Shown: positions 27,580 to 35,568 of the stretch, piece by piece | How the letters are laid out: every line of letters starts with the position of its first letter | Position numbering within the stretch: the stretch's first letter is position 1 | Origin: Halomicrobium zhouii | GTDB lineage: Archaea; Halobacteriota; Halobacteria; Halobacteriales; Haloarculaceae | NCBI RefSeq assembly: GCF_900114435.1 | Contig: NZ_FOZK01000002.1 | Span: 1,239,889 to 1,303,888, forward strand | DNA: 64,000 nt | Direction of reading: 5' to 3' | The notes under the pieces: model-generated | Told to the model about the DNA's origin: nothing | What the model saw: the letters and a program-made list of their open reading frames with translations, nothing else | Database searches by the model: none | Translations under genes and position numbers: made by a program

Positions 27580-29175
27580 ATGTCTCTCCGTCGAAGCGTC
27601 GCCCCCTCCCTTCGTGCGACCCATCCCGCCCTGTTCCTGGTCGGCTTCGCCGTGGTCGCCCTCCAGAGCGCGCTCTCGTTCGCGCTCGCCGCAGTCGAGG
27701 CGCCCCTCTCACCGGTGTACAGTCCCCTCTTCGCGCTCGGTGGCCCACTTGTCGTCGCCGTCCTCACCCTCCCGCTTGCGGTCGGCCTCTACGAACCGAT
27801 CCGCGAGGGAACCGACGGGGCGCGCGAGACGCTCCGCGCGGCGGTCCGGGCGATACGGCGCCGCTACTGGACCGTCCTGGCGGCGAACCTGACCGCCCTC
27901 GCCGTCGCGGCCGGCGTCGCCCTCGCCGGGACGGCGCTCGCGTTCGTCCTCGGCACAGCTTTGCGCTACGCTCAGTACGCGACGGGCGATCCCGGACAAC
28001 CCGTCGCCGTCCTCACCGTCTGGGGGTTCCCAATCCTGTTCGCGGTGTTCCTCGCCGCCGGTCTGCCCGTGACGCGCTTCGCGGACGTCTTCGCCACGTA
28101 CGAGGGCGAGGGTCCGCGCGCGGCGTGGCGACCGAGCGCCGTGTTCGCCCGTCGCAAGCCCCTCTCTTTTCTCGGCTACGCGCTCGCCACGGTCGTCCTC
28201 CTCGGCACGGCCCAGACGCTCCAGTACGCCTTCGCACAGGTCGACGATGTCGCTTCGCTAGCTGCCGGAATCGGTGCCATCCTGGCCGTCGGCACCGTCG
28301 GGTTCACGCTGGCGTCCGCGCTCCACGTGACGTACTTCGAGCGAACCGTCGCGCCGGCGGTCCAGGCTGTCCCCCGCGTCACCACCCGGTGGACCCGCCT
28401 CGCGGCAGTCGCCGTCGTCCTGCTGGCCGCCGTCGCGGGTGCTGGCTACGTCCGCGCGGTCGATGCCGGTGCCGGTCAGGCCGAGTTGCAGGAACTTCCA
28501 GACGACCACGAAGCGGCATACGCCGTCGCGGCGACCAACACCCGCGAGGCGAACCACCGTCGGACGGTCCTGGCCAGGAACGCTACCGAACCGGACAGCG
28601 AGTGGCGGAAGACGTCGGAGTCGGCTATCGACTACGACGACCGACGGGCGTCGATCTTCTTCTACGGCGAGGACCCGGATGTCCGCGTCGGGAGCTACCA
28701 CGGCGAGGGGACAATCGCGATGCCGAGCGGCGGCGGGTCGTGGCGGGGAACCTTCGGCCCGGTCACGCGCGAGCGAAACGACTGGACCGTGATTGCCATG
28801 CCCGGCTATGCCGTATCGGACCCGACAGACGTCGCGCCCGTACCGAAGCGGGGCGCTGCTTGGTCGGTGGCCCACAGCAATGCGTCGGTGCTCGTGTACC
28901 AGTCGACGACCGCGGACGACATCCGGACGGCCTTCTCCACGTCGTACGCCGGAATGAACGGTGAACTTGCAAACGATAGCTATCTCAGGGTCGTCGTCGA
29001 CCGCGAGCGAGGAGTCGTCGACACGGTCCGGATCCGGGCCCACTCACTGGACTCGGGGAACGCCTACGAGTACGAGATGCGCTACGGCGCGGGCGAAACA
29101 GTCGACGTCGAGCGGCCCGAAGCGATCGGGTCGCGGTCACCGCTGGAGTGGGCCTGGGACGTACTGTACTACTGA
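27580..29175 (+). CDS. Seven-TM membrane protein with large external C-terminal domain, unknown function
   Basis: A 531-residue protein I do not recognise. Hydrophobic segments are near residues 16-37, 50-71, 97-125, 142-163, 196-214, 226-249 and 273-291. The first six are joined by basic loops (REGTDGARETLRAAVRAIRRR) and look like an internal repeat of helical pairs, as in haloarchaeal DUF7544-like membrane families. Residues 295-531 form a soluble acidic domain with a Ser/Gly run (AMPSGGGSWRGTFG) and no catalytic motif I can identify; its side of the membrane is most likely external. ATG follows a good TATA box. Confidence 0.75.
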   Translation: MSLRRSVAPSLRATHPALFLVGFAVVALQSALSFALAAVEAPLSPVYSPLFALGGPLVVAVLTLPLAVGLYEPIREGTDGARETLRAAVRAIRRRYWTVLAANLTALAVAAGVALAGTALAFVLGTALRYAQYATGDPGQPVAVLTVWGFPILFAVFLAAGLPVTRFADVFATYEGEGPRAAWRPSAVFARRKPLSFLGYALATVVLLGTAQTLQYAFAQVDDVASLAAGIGAILAVGTVGFTLASALHVTYFERTVAPAVQAVPRVTTRWTRLAAVAVVLLAAVAGAGYVRAVDAGAGQAELQELPDDHEAAYAVAATNTREANHRRTVLARNATEPDSEWRKTSESAIDYDDRRASIFFYGEDPDVRVGSYHGEGTIAMPSGGGSWRGTFGPVTRERNDWTVIAMPGYAVSDPTDVAPVPKRGAAWSVAHSNASVLVYQSTTADDIRTAFSTSYAGMNGELANDSYLRVVVDRERGVVDTVRIRAHSLDSGNAYEYEMRYGAGETVDVERPEAIGSRSPLEWAWDVLYY

Positions 29176-29199
29176 ACAGCGAAAAACCGAGCTGAAAAC

Positions 29200-30264
29200 T
29201 CAGCCCGACGGTTCCGGCGCGTCGGCGTCGGATCCGACTTCGTCGCCCGCGTCTCCGGCCACCTCGTGGGATTCGTCGGCTTCGGTGTTTTCGGCGGCTT
29301 CGTCGTCTTCGTCGACAGCCGCCTCGACGTCGTCGTCCGCGTCACCGTCCACGTCTGCGTCGTCGTCCGCTTCCAGTTCTTCCGCCGCTTCGGCCATCGC
29401 CTCGGCCGTTTCGTCGGGGCGTTCGATGACCTCGTCGGTGTGCATCACCATCTCGCCGCGGGCGCGGATGGTCCCGTCGACGGTGGCGTTCTCGTGGAGT
29501 TCGACGTCTTCGGCGACGACGTCGCCCCATATCTTCACGCCGGGGCCGATGCGGACAACGCCGTTGCGGGTCGTCACGTCGCCCTTGACGTCGCTGCCGC
29601 GGCCGATTGCGATGTCGTCCTTGGCGCGGAGGCTGCCGAAGAGGGTGTTGTCCCGGCCCATCTCGATGTCCTCGGCGCGGACGTTGCCGTGGAGGCGGCA
29701 GTCGTCGCCGATGGCGGCCGGTGCGGAGACGCGCCAGACGTCGTCGCTGACGTGGGAGCCGCGGGGGATCAGGACGGGGTCACTGTCGACGTCGTCACCG
29801 GTGACGGAGGAGAGCACGTCCTCGGCGGCCTCCTCCTCGCCGATGCGGAGGAGGTGCGAGAGGTAGACGAAGAGGAAGACGATGGTCGGCATGGGGTTGC
29901 GGATGACGATCCAGCCGTTGGCCTCGAAGCCGTCCTCGATGTCGACGTCGTCGCCGATGTCGAGGTCGCCCGCGACCTTCAACTCGCCGTCGATGTGGAC
30001 CCGCTCGCCCAGGTAGGCGTCCTCGCCGACGAGGACGTTGTCGCCGACGGTACACCACATGTCGAGGCGGCAGTCGCCCTCGGCCTCGATGTGGCCGTCG
30101 AAGCGCACCCGCTCGTCGGCGATGACCGAGTGGCCGCGCACGCCGAACTCGACGGTGGTCTGGCCGCCGACGATGACGTTGCCCTCCGTCACGAGGTCGT
30201 GCTCCTCGACTGTGGTCCCGTCCGGGATCGCGAGACGGTCGAGGGGATCTGAACCGATAGGCAC
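29200..30264 (-). CDS. Bactofilin-like polymer-forming cytoskeletal protein (possibly halofilin-related)
   Basis: A 354-residue protein of repeated short beta-turns (G-D-[VI]-x-x-x-x-x-[VL]-x-G), the right-handed beta-helix style of bactofilins. Repeats run 20-120 and 170-285. Between them lies a hydrophobic segment, PMPTIVFLFVYLSHLL at about 125-139, which could anchor it to the membrane. The last 65 residues are almost only Asp/Glu/Ala and likely unstructured. The likely role is shape or polarity scaffolding, with possible relation to the halofilins of Haloferax; that is inference. I chose GTG 30264 because homologous-looking repeat sequence begins just after it and upstream residues read as non-coding. 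Confidence 0.78.
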   Translation of the reverse strand: MPIGSDPLDRLAIPDGTTVEEHDLVTEGNVIVGGQTTVEFGVRGHSVIADERVRFDGHIEAEGDCRLDMWCTVGDNVLVGEDAYLGERVHIDGELKVAGDLDIGDDVDIEDGFEANGWIVIRNPMPTIVFLFVYLSHLLRIGEEEAAEDVLSSVTGDDVDSDPVLIPRGSHVSDDVWRVSAPAAIGDDCRLHGNVRAEDIEMGRDNTLFGSLRAKDDIAIGRGSDVKGDVTTRNGVVRIGPGVKIWGDVVAEDVELHENATVDGTIRARGEMVMHTDEVIERPDETAEAMAEAAEELEADDDADVDGDADDDVEAAVDEDDEAAENTEADESHEVAGDAGDEVGSDADAPEPSG

Positions 30265-30400
30265 ACCGTCGTTACTCGGTTCCGTCGCCTTAAACCCCAA
30301 CGCCGCCGATGACGCCCGTCTGACGCACGTCAGACGAACGCCGTCGTCGACGACGGGCTGGCCAGTGGATTCAACTCTCCGCAGGTGATACGACGTGCCG

Positions 30401-30670
30401 ATGAAAGGGCCGGGGCTGTTCTCGATGCTACAGATCGTCGCCGGGATGTCGATGGCCGGGCCGATGTACGTCCTCGGTTTCCAGATGGTGATGAACGGCA
30501 ATGCCCCCGGCGGACTCGCCTTCTTCGCGCTCGGACTGGTCGCGATGTTCGCCCCGACCTATCTCGTCAGGAAGATCGGCGGGCCGCGGACGTGGATCAG
30601 GCGCCGGCTCGGACGGACTGGTTCGGGTTCGGACGGCGAGGAGCGATTCGACCCGCTGAAGGACCGGTGA
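30401..30670 (+). CDS. Small two-TM membrane protein
   Basis: An 89-residue protein with hydrophobic segments at about 6-24 and 33-54 followed by a basic then acidic tail (RKIGGPRTWIRRRLG, DGEERFDPLKDR). By the positive-inside rule the tail is cytoplasmic. I used ATG 30401; GTG 30395 would add two residues. Conserved haloarchaeal type, function unknown. It is divergent from the bactofilin-like gene. Confidence 0.7.
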   Translation: MKGPGLFSMLQIVAGMSMAGPMYVLGFQMVMNGNAPGGLAFFALGLVAMFAPTYLVRKIGGPRTWIRRRLGRTGSGSDGEERFDPLKDR

Positions 30671-30695
30671 CCGCCGGCCGTCCCCGATCTTCAGA

Positions 30696-30701
30696 TATTT
30701 A
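30696..30701 (+). promoter_or_regulatory. TATA box for DUF5800 gene
   Basis: TATTTA, 25-30 bases before ATG 30726. Confidence 0.55.
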
Positions 30702-30725
30702 CCCGTTCTCGTCCAATCTCCGGAC

Positions 30726-30923
30726 ATGACCGTGCTTTCCTTCGACGAGCAGGGCGTCGACGTCATCTACGAGGGGACGGAGTTCCGTCTCGAGAAGGCG
30801 CTCATCGAGGACGCCACCGAGAAGTCTTACCCCGACGTCACCGACCACGAGGTGTTGCGCCTCGTCGAACCGGACCCGACGCTCTCCGGGGAGCCCCAGC
30901 GGATCGCCGAGATCGTCGACTGA
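30726..30923 (+). CDS. DUF5800 family small protein
   Basis: A 65-residue acidic protein that I recognise as the haloarchaeal DUF5800 type (MTVLSFDEQGVDVIYEGTEF start, HEVLRLVEPDPTLSGEPQRI end). It is a compact single domain with no catalytic motif; function unknown. The TATA box and ATG spacing indicate a leaderless transcript. Confidence 0.85.
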   Translation: MTVLSFDEQGVDVIYEGTEFRLEKALIEDATEKSYPDVTDHEVLRLVEPDPTLSGEPQRIAEIVD

Positions 30924-31055
30924 ATCGGCACGGTATGGTTCCCTCGTGTGTAATTGGCCGCAAGCAGCCTGGTATCTCTGTTTCGGACGGAGACGGGCGC
31001 AGTGATGCGGTATTCCGGGAAGGATCGGATGGAATACCCGCCATCGGCGGCAAGC

Positions 31056-31063
31056 ATTTAAGT
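31056..31063 (+). promoter_or_regulatory. TATA box for thiolase/DUF35 operon
   Basis: ATTTAAGT, 23-30 bases before ATG 31086. Confidence 0.55.
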
Positions 31064-31085
31064 ACCGAGTGCCCAGTGTGAGGTA

Positions 31086-32252
31086 ATGTCAGATCCACGC
31101 GTCGCCGGTGCCGGAGTGACGGACTTCGGGGAGCATCCGGAGCGGACCGGCCGCGACCTGTTCGCCGAGGCCGGCCTGGCCGCGCTCGACGACGCCGGCG
31201 TCCCCGCCGACGACGTCGAGGCGCTGTACTTCGGCAACTTCATGGGTGAACTGGCCGAGCACCAGGGCCACCAGGGGCCGCTGATGGCCGAGGCCGTCGG
31301 CGTCAACGCGCCCGCCACTCGCTTCGAGGCGGCCTGCGCCTCCGCCGGCGCGGGCGTCCGCCAGGCGGTGAAGAACCTCCGGAGCGGCGAGGACGACGTG
31401 ATTCTCGTCGGCGGCGCCGAGCGGATGACCAACATCGGGACCGCCGCCGCGACGGACGCGCTCGCCATCGCCGCCGACGACCTCTACGAGGTCCGTGCGG
31501 GGATGACGTTCCCCGGCGCGTACGGCCTGATGGCCCGCTCGTACTTCGCCGAGTACGGCGGGAACAGGGAGGACCTCGCCCACGTCGCGGTCAAGAACCA
31601 CGAACACGCGCTCGTCAACGAGCACGCCCAGTTGCGCAAGGAGATCACCGTCGAGGACGCGCTGGAGGCGCCGATGGTCGCCGACCCGCTGGGCCTCTAC
31701 GACGCCTGTCCGATCACAGACGGCGCGGCCGCTGCCGTCCTCGTGAGCGAGGAGTACGCCGAAGATCACGGCCTCGACGCGCCGGTCAGTATCACTGGTA
31801 CCGGCCAGGGCGGGGACAACCTCGCGCTCCAGGACAGGCCCCACTTCGACCAGACGCCCGCCGCGGACGAGGCGACCGACGAGGCCTACGCCGACGCCGG
31901 CGTCGGCCCGGACGACGTCGACGTCGCCGAGGTCCACGACTGCTTCACCATCGCCGAGGTGCTCGCCGTCGAATCGCTGGGCCTGTTCGAACGCGGCGAG
32001 GGAATCACCGCCGCGCGCGAGGGGGTCACGACGCGCCACGGGGCGATGCCCGTCAACCTCTCGGGCGGCCTGAAGGCCAAGGGGCACCCGGTCGGCGCGA
32101 CGGGCGTCGCCCAGATAGCCACGCTCACCTGGCTCCTCGACGGGTCGCATCAACGTGCCGGCGACGTCCCCGAGGCCGACGTCGCCGTCGCGCACAACGC
32201 CGGGGGGACGGCAGCGAGCGCGACCGTTCACGTTCTGGAGGTAAAATCATGA
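31086..32252 (+). CDS. Thiolase-family acetyl-CoA C-acyltransferase (SCP2-thiolase type)
   Basis: A 388-residue thiolase-fold enzyme. The nucleophile is Cys84 in EAACASAGAGV, the HDCFT block (VHDCFTIAEVLAVES) and the C-terminal GHPVGATGVAQI are present, so the active site looks complete for the SCP2-thiolase-like group. The stop overlaps the start of a DUF35 zinc-ribbon gene (ATGA). In archaea such pairs work together on acyl-CoA substrates: acetoacetyl-CoA formation for the mevalonate pathway, or fatty-acid breakdown. No HMG-CoA synthase is adjacent here. Confidence 0.9.
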   Translation: MSDPRVAGAGVTDFGEHPERTGRDLFAEAGLAALDDAGVPADDVEALYFGNFMGELAEHQGHQGPLMAEAVGVNAPATRFEAACASAGAGVRQAVKNLRSGEDDVILVGGAERMTNIGTAAATDALAIAADDLYEVRAGMTFPGAYGLMARSYFAEYGGNREDLAHVAVKNHEHALVNEHAQLRKEITVEDALEAPMVADPLGLYDACPITDGAAAAVLVSEEYAEDHGLDAPVSITGTGQGGDNLALQDRPHFDQTPAADEATDEAYADAGVGPDDVDVAEVHDCFTIAEVLAVESLGLFERGEGITAAREGVTTRHGAMPVNLSGGLKAKGHPVGATGVAQIATLTWLLDGSHQRAGDVPEADVAVAHNAGGTAASATVHVLEVKS

Positions 32253-32629
32253 GCGCGCGAGACGGCGGCTACGACGACTGGCTCGACGCCGTCGCCGAGT
32301 CTGAGGGATACTACCTCGTCTGCGCGAACGGCCACGGCTGGCTTCCCCCGCGGCGGGTCTGTCCCGACTGCGGGTCGCGCGACCTGGTCGAGGAACCGCT
32401 GCCAGACGCGGGCGAGATAGCGACCCACACCACCGTCTACGTCGCGACGCCCGCCTTCGAGGAGGACGCCCCGTACGTCACCGCCGTCGCCCACTTCGGT
32501 CCTGTCTCCATCACTGGGATGGTCCGGGACGTCGACCCCGAAGCGGTCGAGATGGGCGACGTCGTCGGTATCGACGTCGGCGAACGGGAGACCACCGGCG
32601 ACCGGGCCGTCGTCTTCCGGCCGCGATAA
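32249..32629 (+). CDS. DUF35 zinc-ribbon/OB-fold protein
   Basis: A 126-residue partner of the upstream thiolase. A zinc ribbon at about 25-41 (CANGHGWLPPRRVCPDC, with C25, C38 and C41, and His29 possibly replacing a Cys) precedes an OB-fold (TTVYVATPAFEEDAPYVTAV, TGMVRDVD, MGDVVGIDV). Known DUF35 proteins bridge thiolase and HMG-CoA synthase and channel acyl-CoA. Translation is coupled by the ATGA overlap. Confidence 0.9.
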   Translation: MSARDGGYDDWLDAVAESEGYYLVCANGHGWLPPRRVCPDCGSRDLVEEPLPDAGEIATHTTVYVATPAFEEDAPYVTAVAHFGPVSITGMVRDVDPEAVEMGDVVGIDVGERETTGDRAVVFRPR

Positions 32630-32634
32630 CGCAC

Positions 32635-33177
32635 TCAGGTCTCGAACACCTTCTCGCCGGCTTCGACGGGGACGTCCAGCCAGTTCTCCGTCGGTGGGAG
32701 CGGGCACTCGTACTCGTCGGAGTACGCACAGGTCGGATTGTAGGCCTCGTTGAAGTCGAGGATCCACTCGTCCTCGTCCGTTCGGTGGCTATCGGCCTCT
32801 AGATCCAGGTAGCGACCGGCACCGTAGGTCGCCTCGCCACTGGTCTCGTCGCGGAACGGAACCCACAGGCGGTCGTCGGCCGGGTCGCTCTTGTACGCCT
32901 GTAACGTGACGCGCTCTCCCGCGACGTCGAACCGGAACTCGCCCCAGCGGAGGTATTCGGACTCGCCACCCGTGCTCGTGCCGACGGTGACGGTCTCGGT
33001 TTCGTCGTGTTCGTGGAGCGGCAGCTCGAACCGGTAGGCCTCCTCGGGCGGGTAGTACGCGAGGCCGTCGAAGTCGTTCCGTTCCGCCGATGGGACGGGC
33101 GAGTGGGGGTGTGACGCGAAGAACTCGTCTTTCGCGTCGCGCTGCTCCCGCAGTTCGCGCTTCCAGTCAGAGCTCAT
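32635..33177 (-). CDS. DUF1684 domain protein
   Basis: A 180-residue protein recognised as DUF1684: it opens WKRELREQRDAKDEFFASHPHSP, then FDGLAYYPPEEAYRFELPL, and ends with the diagnostic DFNEAYNPTCAYSDEYECPLPPTENWL. Function unknown. No signal peptide, so cytoplasmic. ATG 33177. Confidence 0.9.
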   Translation of the reverse strand: MSSDWKRELREQRDAKDEFFASHPHSPVPSAERNDFDGLAYYPPEEAYRFELPLHEHDETETVTVGTSTGGESEYLRWGEFRFDVAGERVTLQAYKSDPADDRLWVPFRDETSGEATYGAGRYLDLEADSHRTDEDEWILDFNEAYNPTCAYSDEYECPLPPTENWLDVPVEAGEKVFET

Positions 33178-33250
33178 ACTGTCTACTACGGTGGCGCGCG
33201 CTTCGAACCTTCCGGTGCGTTAACAGGAGATCGATTCCGCGACCCCAGTC

Positions 33251-33328
33251 GGTTCTCGACGGCGCTTCCGGGTTCTCGATGCCGCCTCCAGGTTCTCGAC
33301 GCCGCTTTCGGGTTCTCGACGCCGGCCG
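33251..33328. repeat. 20-bp intergenic tandem repeat, about four copies
   Basis: GGTTCTCGAC-type units start at 33251, 33271, 33291 and 33311, a strict period of 20 bases with scattered changes. The array lies between the DUF1684 start and the halocyanin stop, so it is not coding on either side. Confidence 0.85.
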
Positions 33329-33336
33329 TCGGCCGC

Positions 33337-33915
33337 TCACTCGACGACGACGGCGCCTTTCATCCCGAGCGCGAGGTGCGGTTCGCAGTGATACAGCGCG
33401 ACGCCCGCTTCGTCGAACGTGTACGTGTACTCGGTGCCGGCCTCGGCCACCGGGTCGCCGGAACTGAACTCGTAGTCCGACTCGCCGATCTGTTCCTCGG
33501 GTTCCGCCTCGACGTTGTGTGTCTCCCCTTCGCCGGTCCACTCCCATCGGACTTCCGTCCCGGCGGACACGGCTATCGCCGACGGACCGAAGGCGTAGTA
33601 GCCGTCGTTCCCTTCTGCCCCCACGTCGACGGTGGGTTCGCTCTCCTCGCGCCAGTCGACGATGGACCCGTCGTACGTGTCGTCGGCGCCGCCGACGTCG
33701 GTCTCGGTGAGCCACTCGTCGACCGCCGGATAGTCGCTCCCGGCGATAGTCTCGGTCCCGCCCGAACCGCCACCTCCGTCCCCGTCGCCGCCGTCGCCGC
33801 CGTCGCCGCCCTCGGCGCAGCCCGCCATTCCGACCAGGCCCCCCAGGCCGACCGCTCCAGTCGCTCTCAGTACTGTTCGTCGGTCGATGGACAGTCGCGC
33901 CCGCTCTCGTGTCAT
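33337..33915 (-). CDS. Halocyanin-type blue copper lipoprotein
   Basis: A 192-residue exported electron-transfer protein. The N-terminus has a twin-arginine (IDRRTVLRATGAVG) and a lipobox ending GMAGC, then a Gly/Asp linker. The copper ligands of a type-1 site are visible near the C-terminus: His in ETHNVEAEP, then Cys and His in YHCEPHLALGM, and the axial Met. Membrane-anchored halocyanins shuttle electrons in haloarchaeal respiration. It stands next to the nos accessory genes, which also handle copper. I chose ATG 33915; GTG 33918 adds one residue. Confidence 0.9.
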   Translation of the reverse strand: MTRERARLSIDRRTVLRATGAVGLGGLVGMAGCAEGGDGGDGGDGDGGGGSGGTETIAGSDYPAVDEWLTETDVGGADDTYDGSIVDWREESEPTVDVGAEGNDGYYAFGPSAIAVSAGTEVRWEWTGEGETHNVEAEPEEQIGESDYEFSSGDPVAEAGTEYTYTFDEAGVALYHCEPHLALGMKGAVVVE

Positions 33916-34012
33916 CACAATTACTAGTCAGTGACGCACTCACTTAGTTGTATACTCGGGATCGTCCGCCGTCGTGTGGTTTCGGAGTCTCGGCGAGTGG
34001 AGACCAGCCCCA

Positions 34013-34828
34013 TCAGGCTCGCCACACCGTCACCGTCGCGAGCGCGAGCGTCCCGAGGAGCCAGCCGAGCAGCCCGACGACGCCGGGGAGTGCCGCGGGG
34101 GCCGGGGCCGAGGCGCCCGCGACGGGCGTCGCCGCGAACGCCAGGACGAGTCCCCTGAACGCACTCGCCGGGCTCAGAGCCAGGGTTGCACTCAGGTCGC
34201 CCGGACCGACCACGCCGGTGGTCAGTCCGCCGACGACGGCCAGGTCGAGGCCGACCACCACGACCAGGAGCGTGCTGACGGCCAGTGCGAGTCCTTCCCG
34301 CCTGGTGCGGGCGACCGTGGACACGGCGACCGCGATGCCGAGCGCGACGAGGGCGTACGTGCCTGCGATGGCGACGAACCGGACGTAGTATATCGGGTCG
34401 TCGACGGTGGCCGCGGAGGCGAGGAACGAGGGTGCGGGCTGGCTGGTGAGCGGGACGAACACCGCTGCCAGCGCGAGCGGGACCAGTACCGCCGCGAGTA
34501 CCGCCGTCGCGCGACCGAGGAACACGCCCAGAACGTAGGTGGCCCGGCGGACGGGATACGTCCGTATCACGTCGAGTTCGCCGCGTTCCGCGTCGGCCCG
34601 AATCGCCTGGTACCCGAAGGCGAACGCGAGGACGGGGACCAGTACCTCGACCGGCGTCACCAGGTTCAGGACGAGTGGGAGGTAGCCGCCCGCGCCGCCG
34701 AGGGCCGGCACGGCCGCGACGGTGAGGCCGAACAGCGCGACGAGGACGAGGTACGTCCGCGTCCTGACAACGGCGTCGAGTTCCCGCTGGGCGAGTGCGC
34801 GGACTTGCCGCAGGCGGCCGTCGCTCAC
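34013..34828 (-). CDS. nosY: NosY-type ABC permease
   Basis: A 271-residue ABC-2-type permease with six hydrophobic segments, the membrane half of the NosDFY complex that in other organisms matures the CuA/CuZ centres of nitrous oxide reductase. The N-terminus RQVRALAQRELDAVVRTRTYL is typical of ABC-2 exporters. Its ATG overlaps the nosF stop (ATGA). Naming as NosY rests on the operon nosL-D-F-Y rather than on sequence motifs alone. Confidence 0.82.
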   Translation of the reverse strand: MSDGRLRQVRALAQRELDAVVRTRTYLVLVALFGLTVAAVPALGGAGGYLPLVLNLVTPVEVLVPVLAFAFGYQAIRADAERGELDVIRTYPVRRATYVLGVFLGRATAVLAAVLVPLALAAVFVPLTSQPAPSFLASAATVDDPIYYVRFVAIAGTYALVALGIAVAVSTVARTRREGLALAVSTLLVVVVGLDLAVVGGLTTGVVGPGDLSATLALSPASAFRGLVLAFAATPVAGASAPAPAALPGVVGLLGWLLGTLALATVTVWRA

Positions 34829-35568
34829 TCTCCCTCACCTCGCTTACCAACGCTGACGGAAGCGGTCTCGTCGCGTTCGATGACGTCTGCCAGCGCGCCG
34901 GTGAGCGTGTCGGCGCCAGTCCGTTCCCGGAGCGCCGCCGGAGCCTCGGCAGCGACGATGGTGCCGCCGTCGAGCACCAGCACCGTGTCGGCCATCTGTT
35001 CGACGGCGTCGATGTTGTGCGTGGCCAGCAGCACGGTCGTCCCCTCGCCCGCGAGGTCGTCCACGACAGCGGAGACGTGTTCGACCATCACCGGGTCGAG
35101 GCCGCTCGATGGCTCGTCGAGGACGAGCAGCGGCGGGTCGCCGATCGTCGCCTGCGCGATGCCGAGCAGTCGCGTCATGCCGCCCGAGAGCGCGTCGACG
35201 CGCCTGTCGGGGACGTTCTGGAGACCGACGCGCCGCAGTCGATCGTCCACGTCGACGTCGACTTCGGCCAGGTCACCGTAGAACGAGAGCGTCTCCGCGA
35301 GCGAGAACTGGGGCCGGAAGGCGGGCGTCTGCGGGAGGTAGCCGACCGGGCGGTTCGCCGACGCCGCGACCGTCACCTCGCCCGCCGTCTGTTCGATCAG
35401 GCCGGCGACGATGCGGAGCAGCGTCGACTTCCCCGAGCCGTTCGGGCCGACGAGACTCACGACGGACCCACGGTCTGCGCTGAAGGAGACGTCTTCCAGG
35501 ACGGTCAGGTCGCCAAACGCGTGGCGGACGCCGTCGACCGTCAGTACAGGCTCCTCGGCGTCCGTCAC
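34825..35568 (-). CDS. nosF: NosF-type ABC ATP-binding protein
   Basis: A 247-residue ABC ATPase. Walker A GPNGSGKST at 41-49, signature DALSGGMTRLLGIAQATIGD, Walker B LLVLDEPSSGLD, and the H-loop TVLLATHN. It starts at ATG 35568 inside the nosD stop and ends inside the nosY start, so D, F and Y are tightly coupled. The role in copper-site assembly is from family knowledge. Confidence 0.85.
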   Translation of the reverse strand: MTDAEEPVLTVDGVRHAFGDLTVLEDVSFSADRGSVVSLVGPNGSGKSTLLRIVAGLIEQTAGEVTVAASANRPVGYLPQTPAFRPQFSLAETLSFYGDLAEVDVDVDDRLRRVGLQNVPDRRVDALSGGMTRLLGIAQATIGDPPLLVLDEPSSGLDPVMVEHVSAVVDDLAGEGTTVLLATHNIDAVEQMADTVLVLDGGTIVAAEAPAALRERTGADTLTGALADVIERDETASVSVGKRGEGE

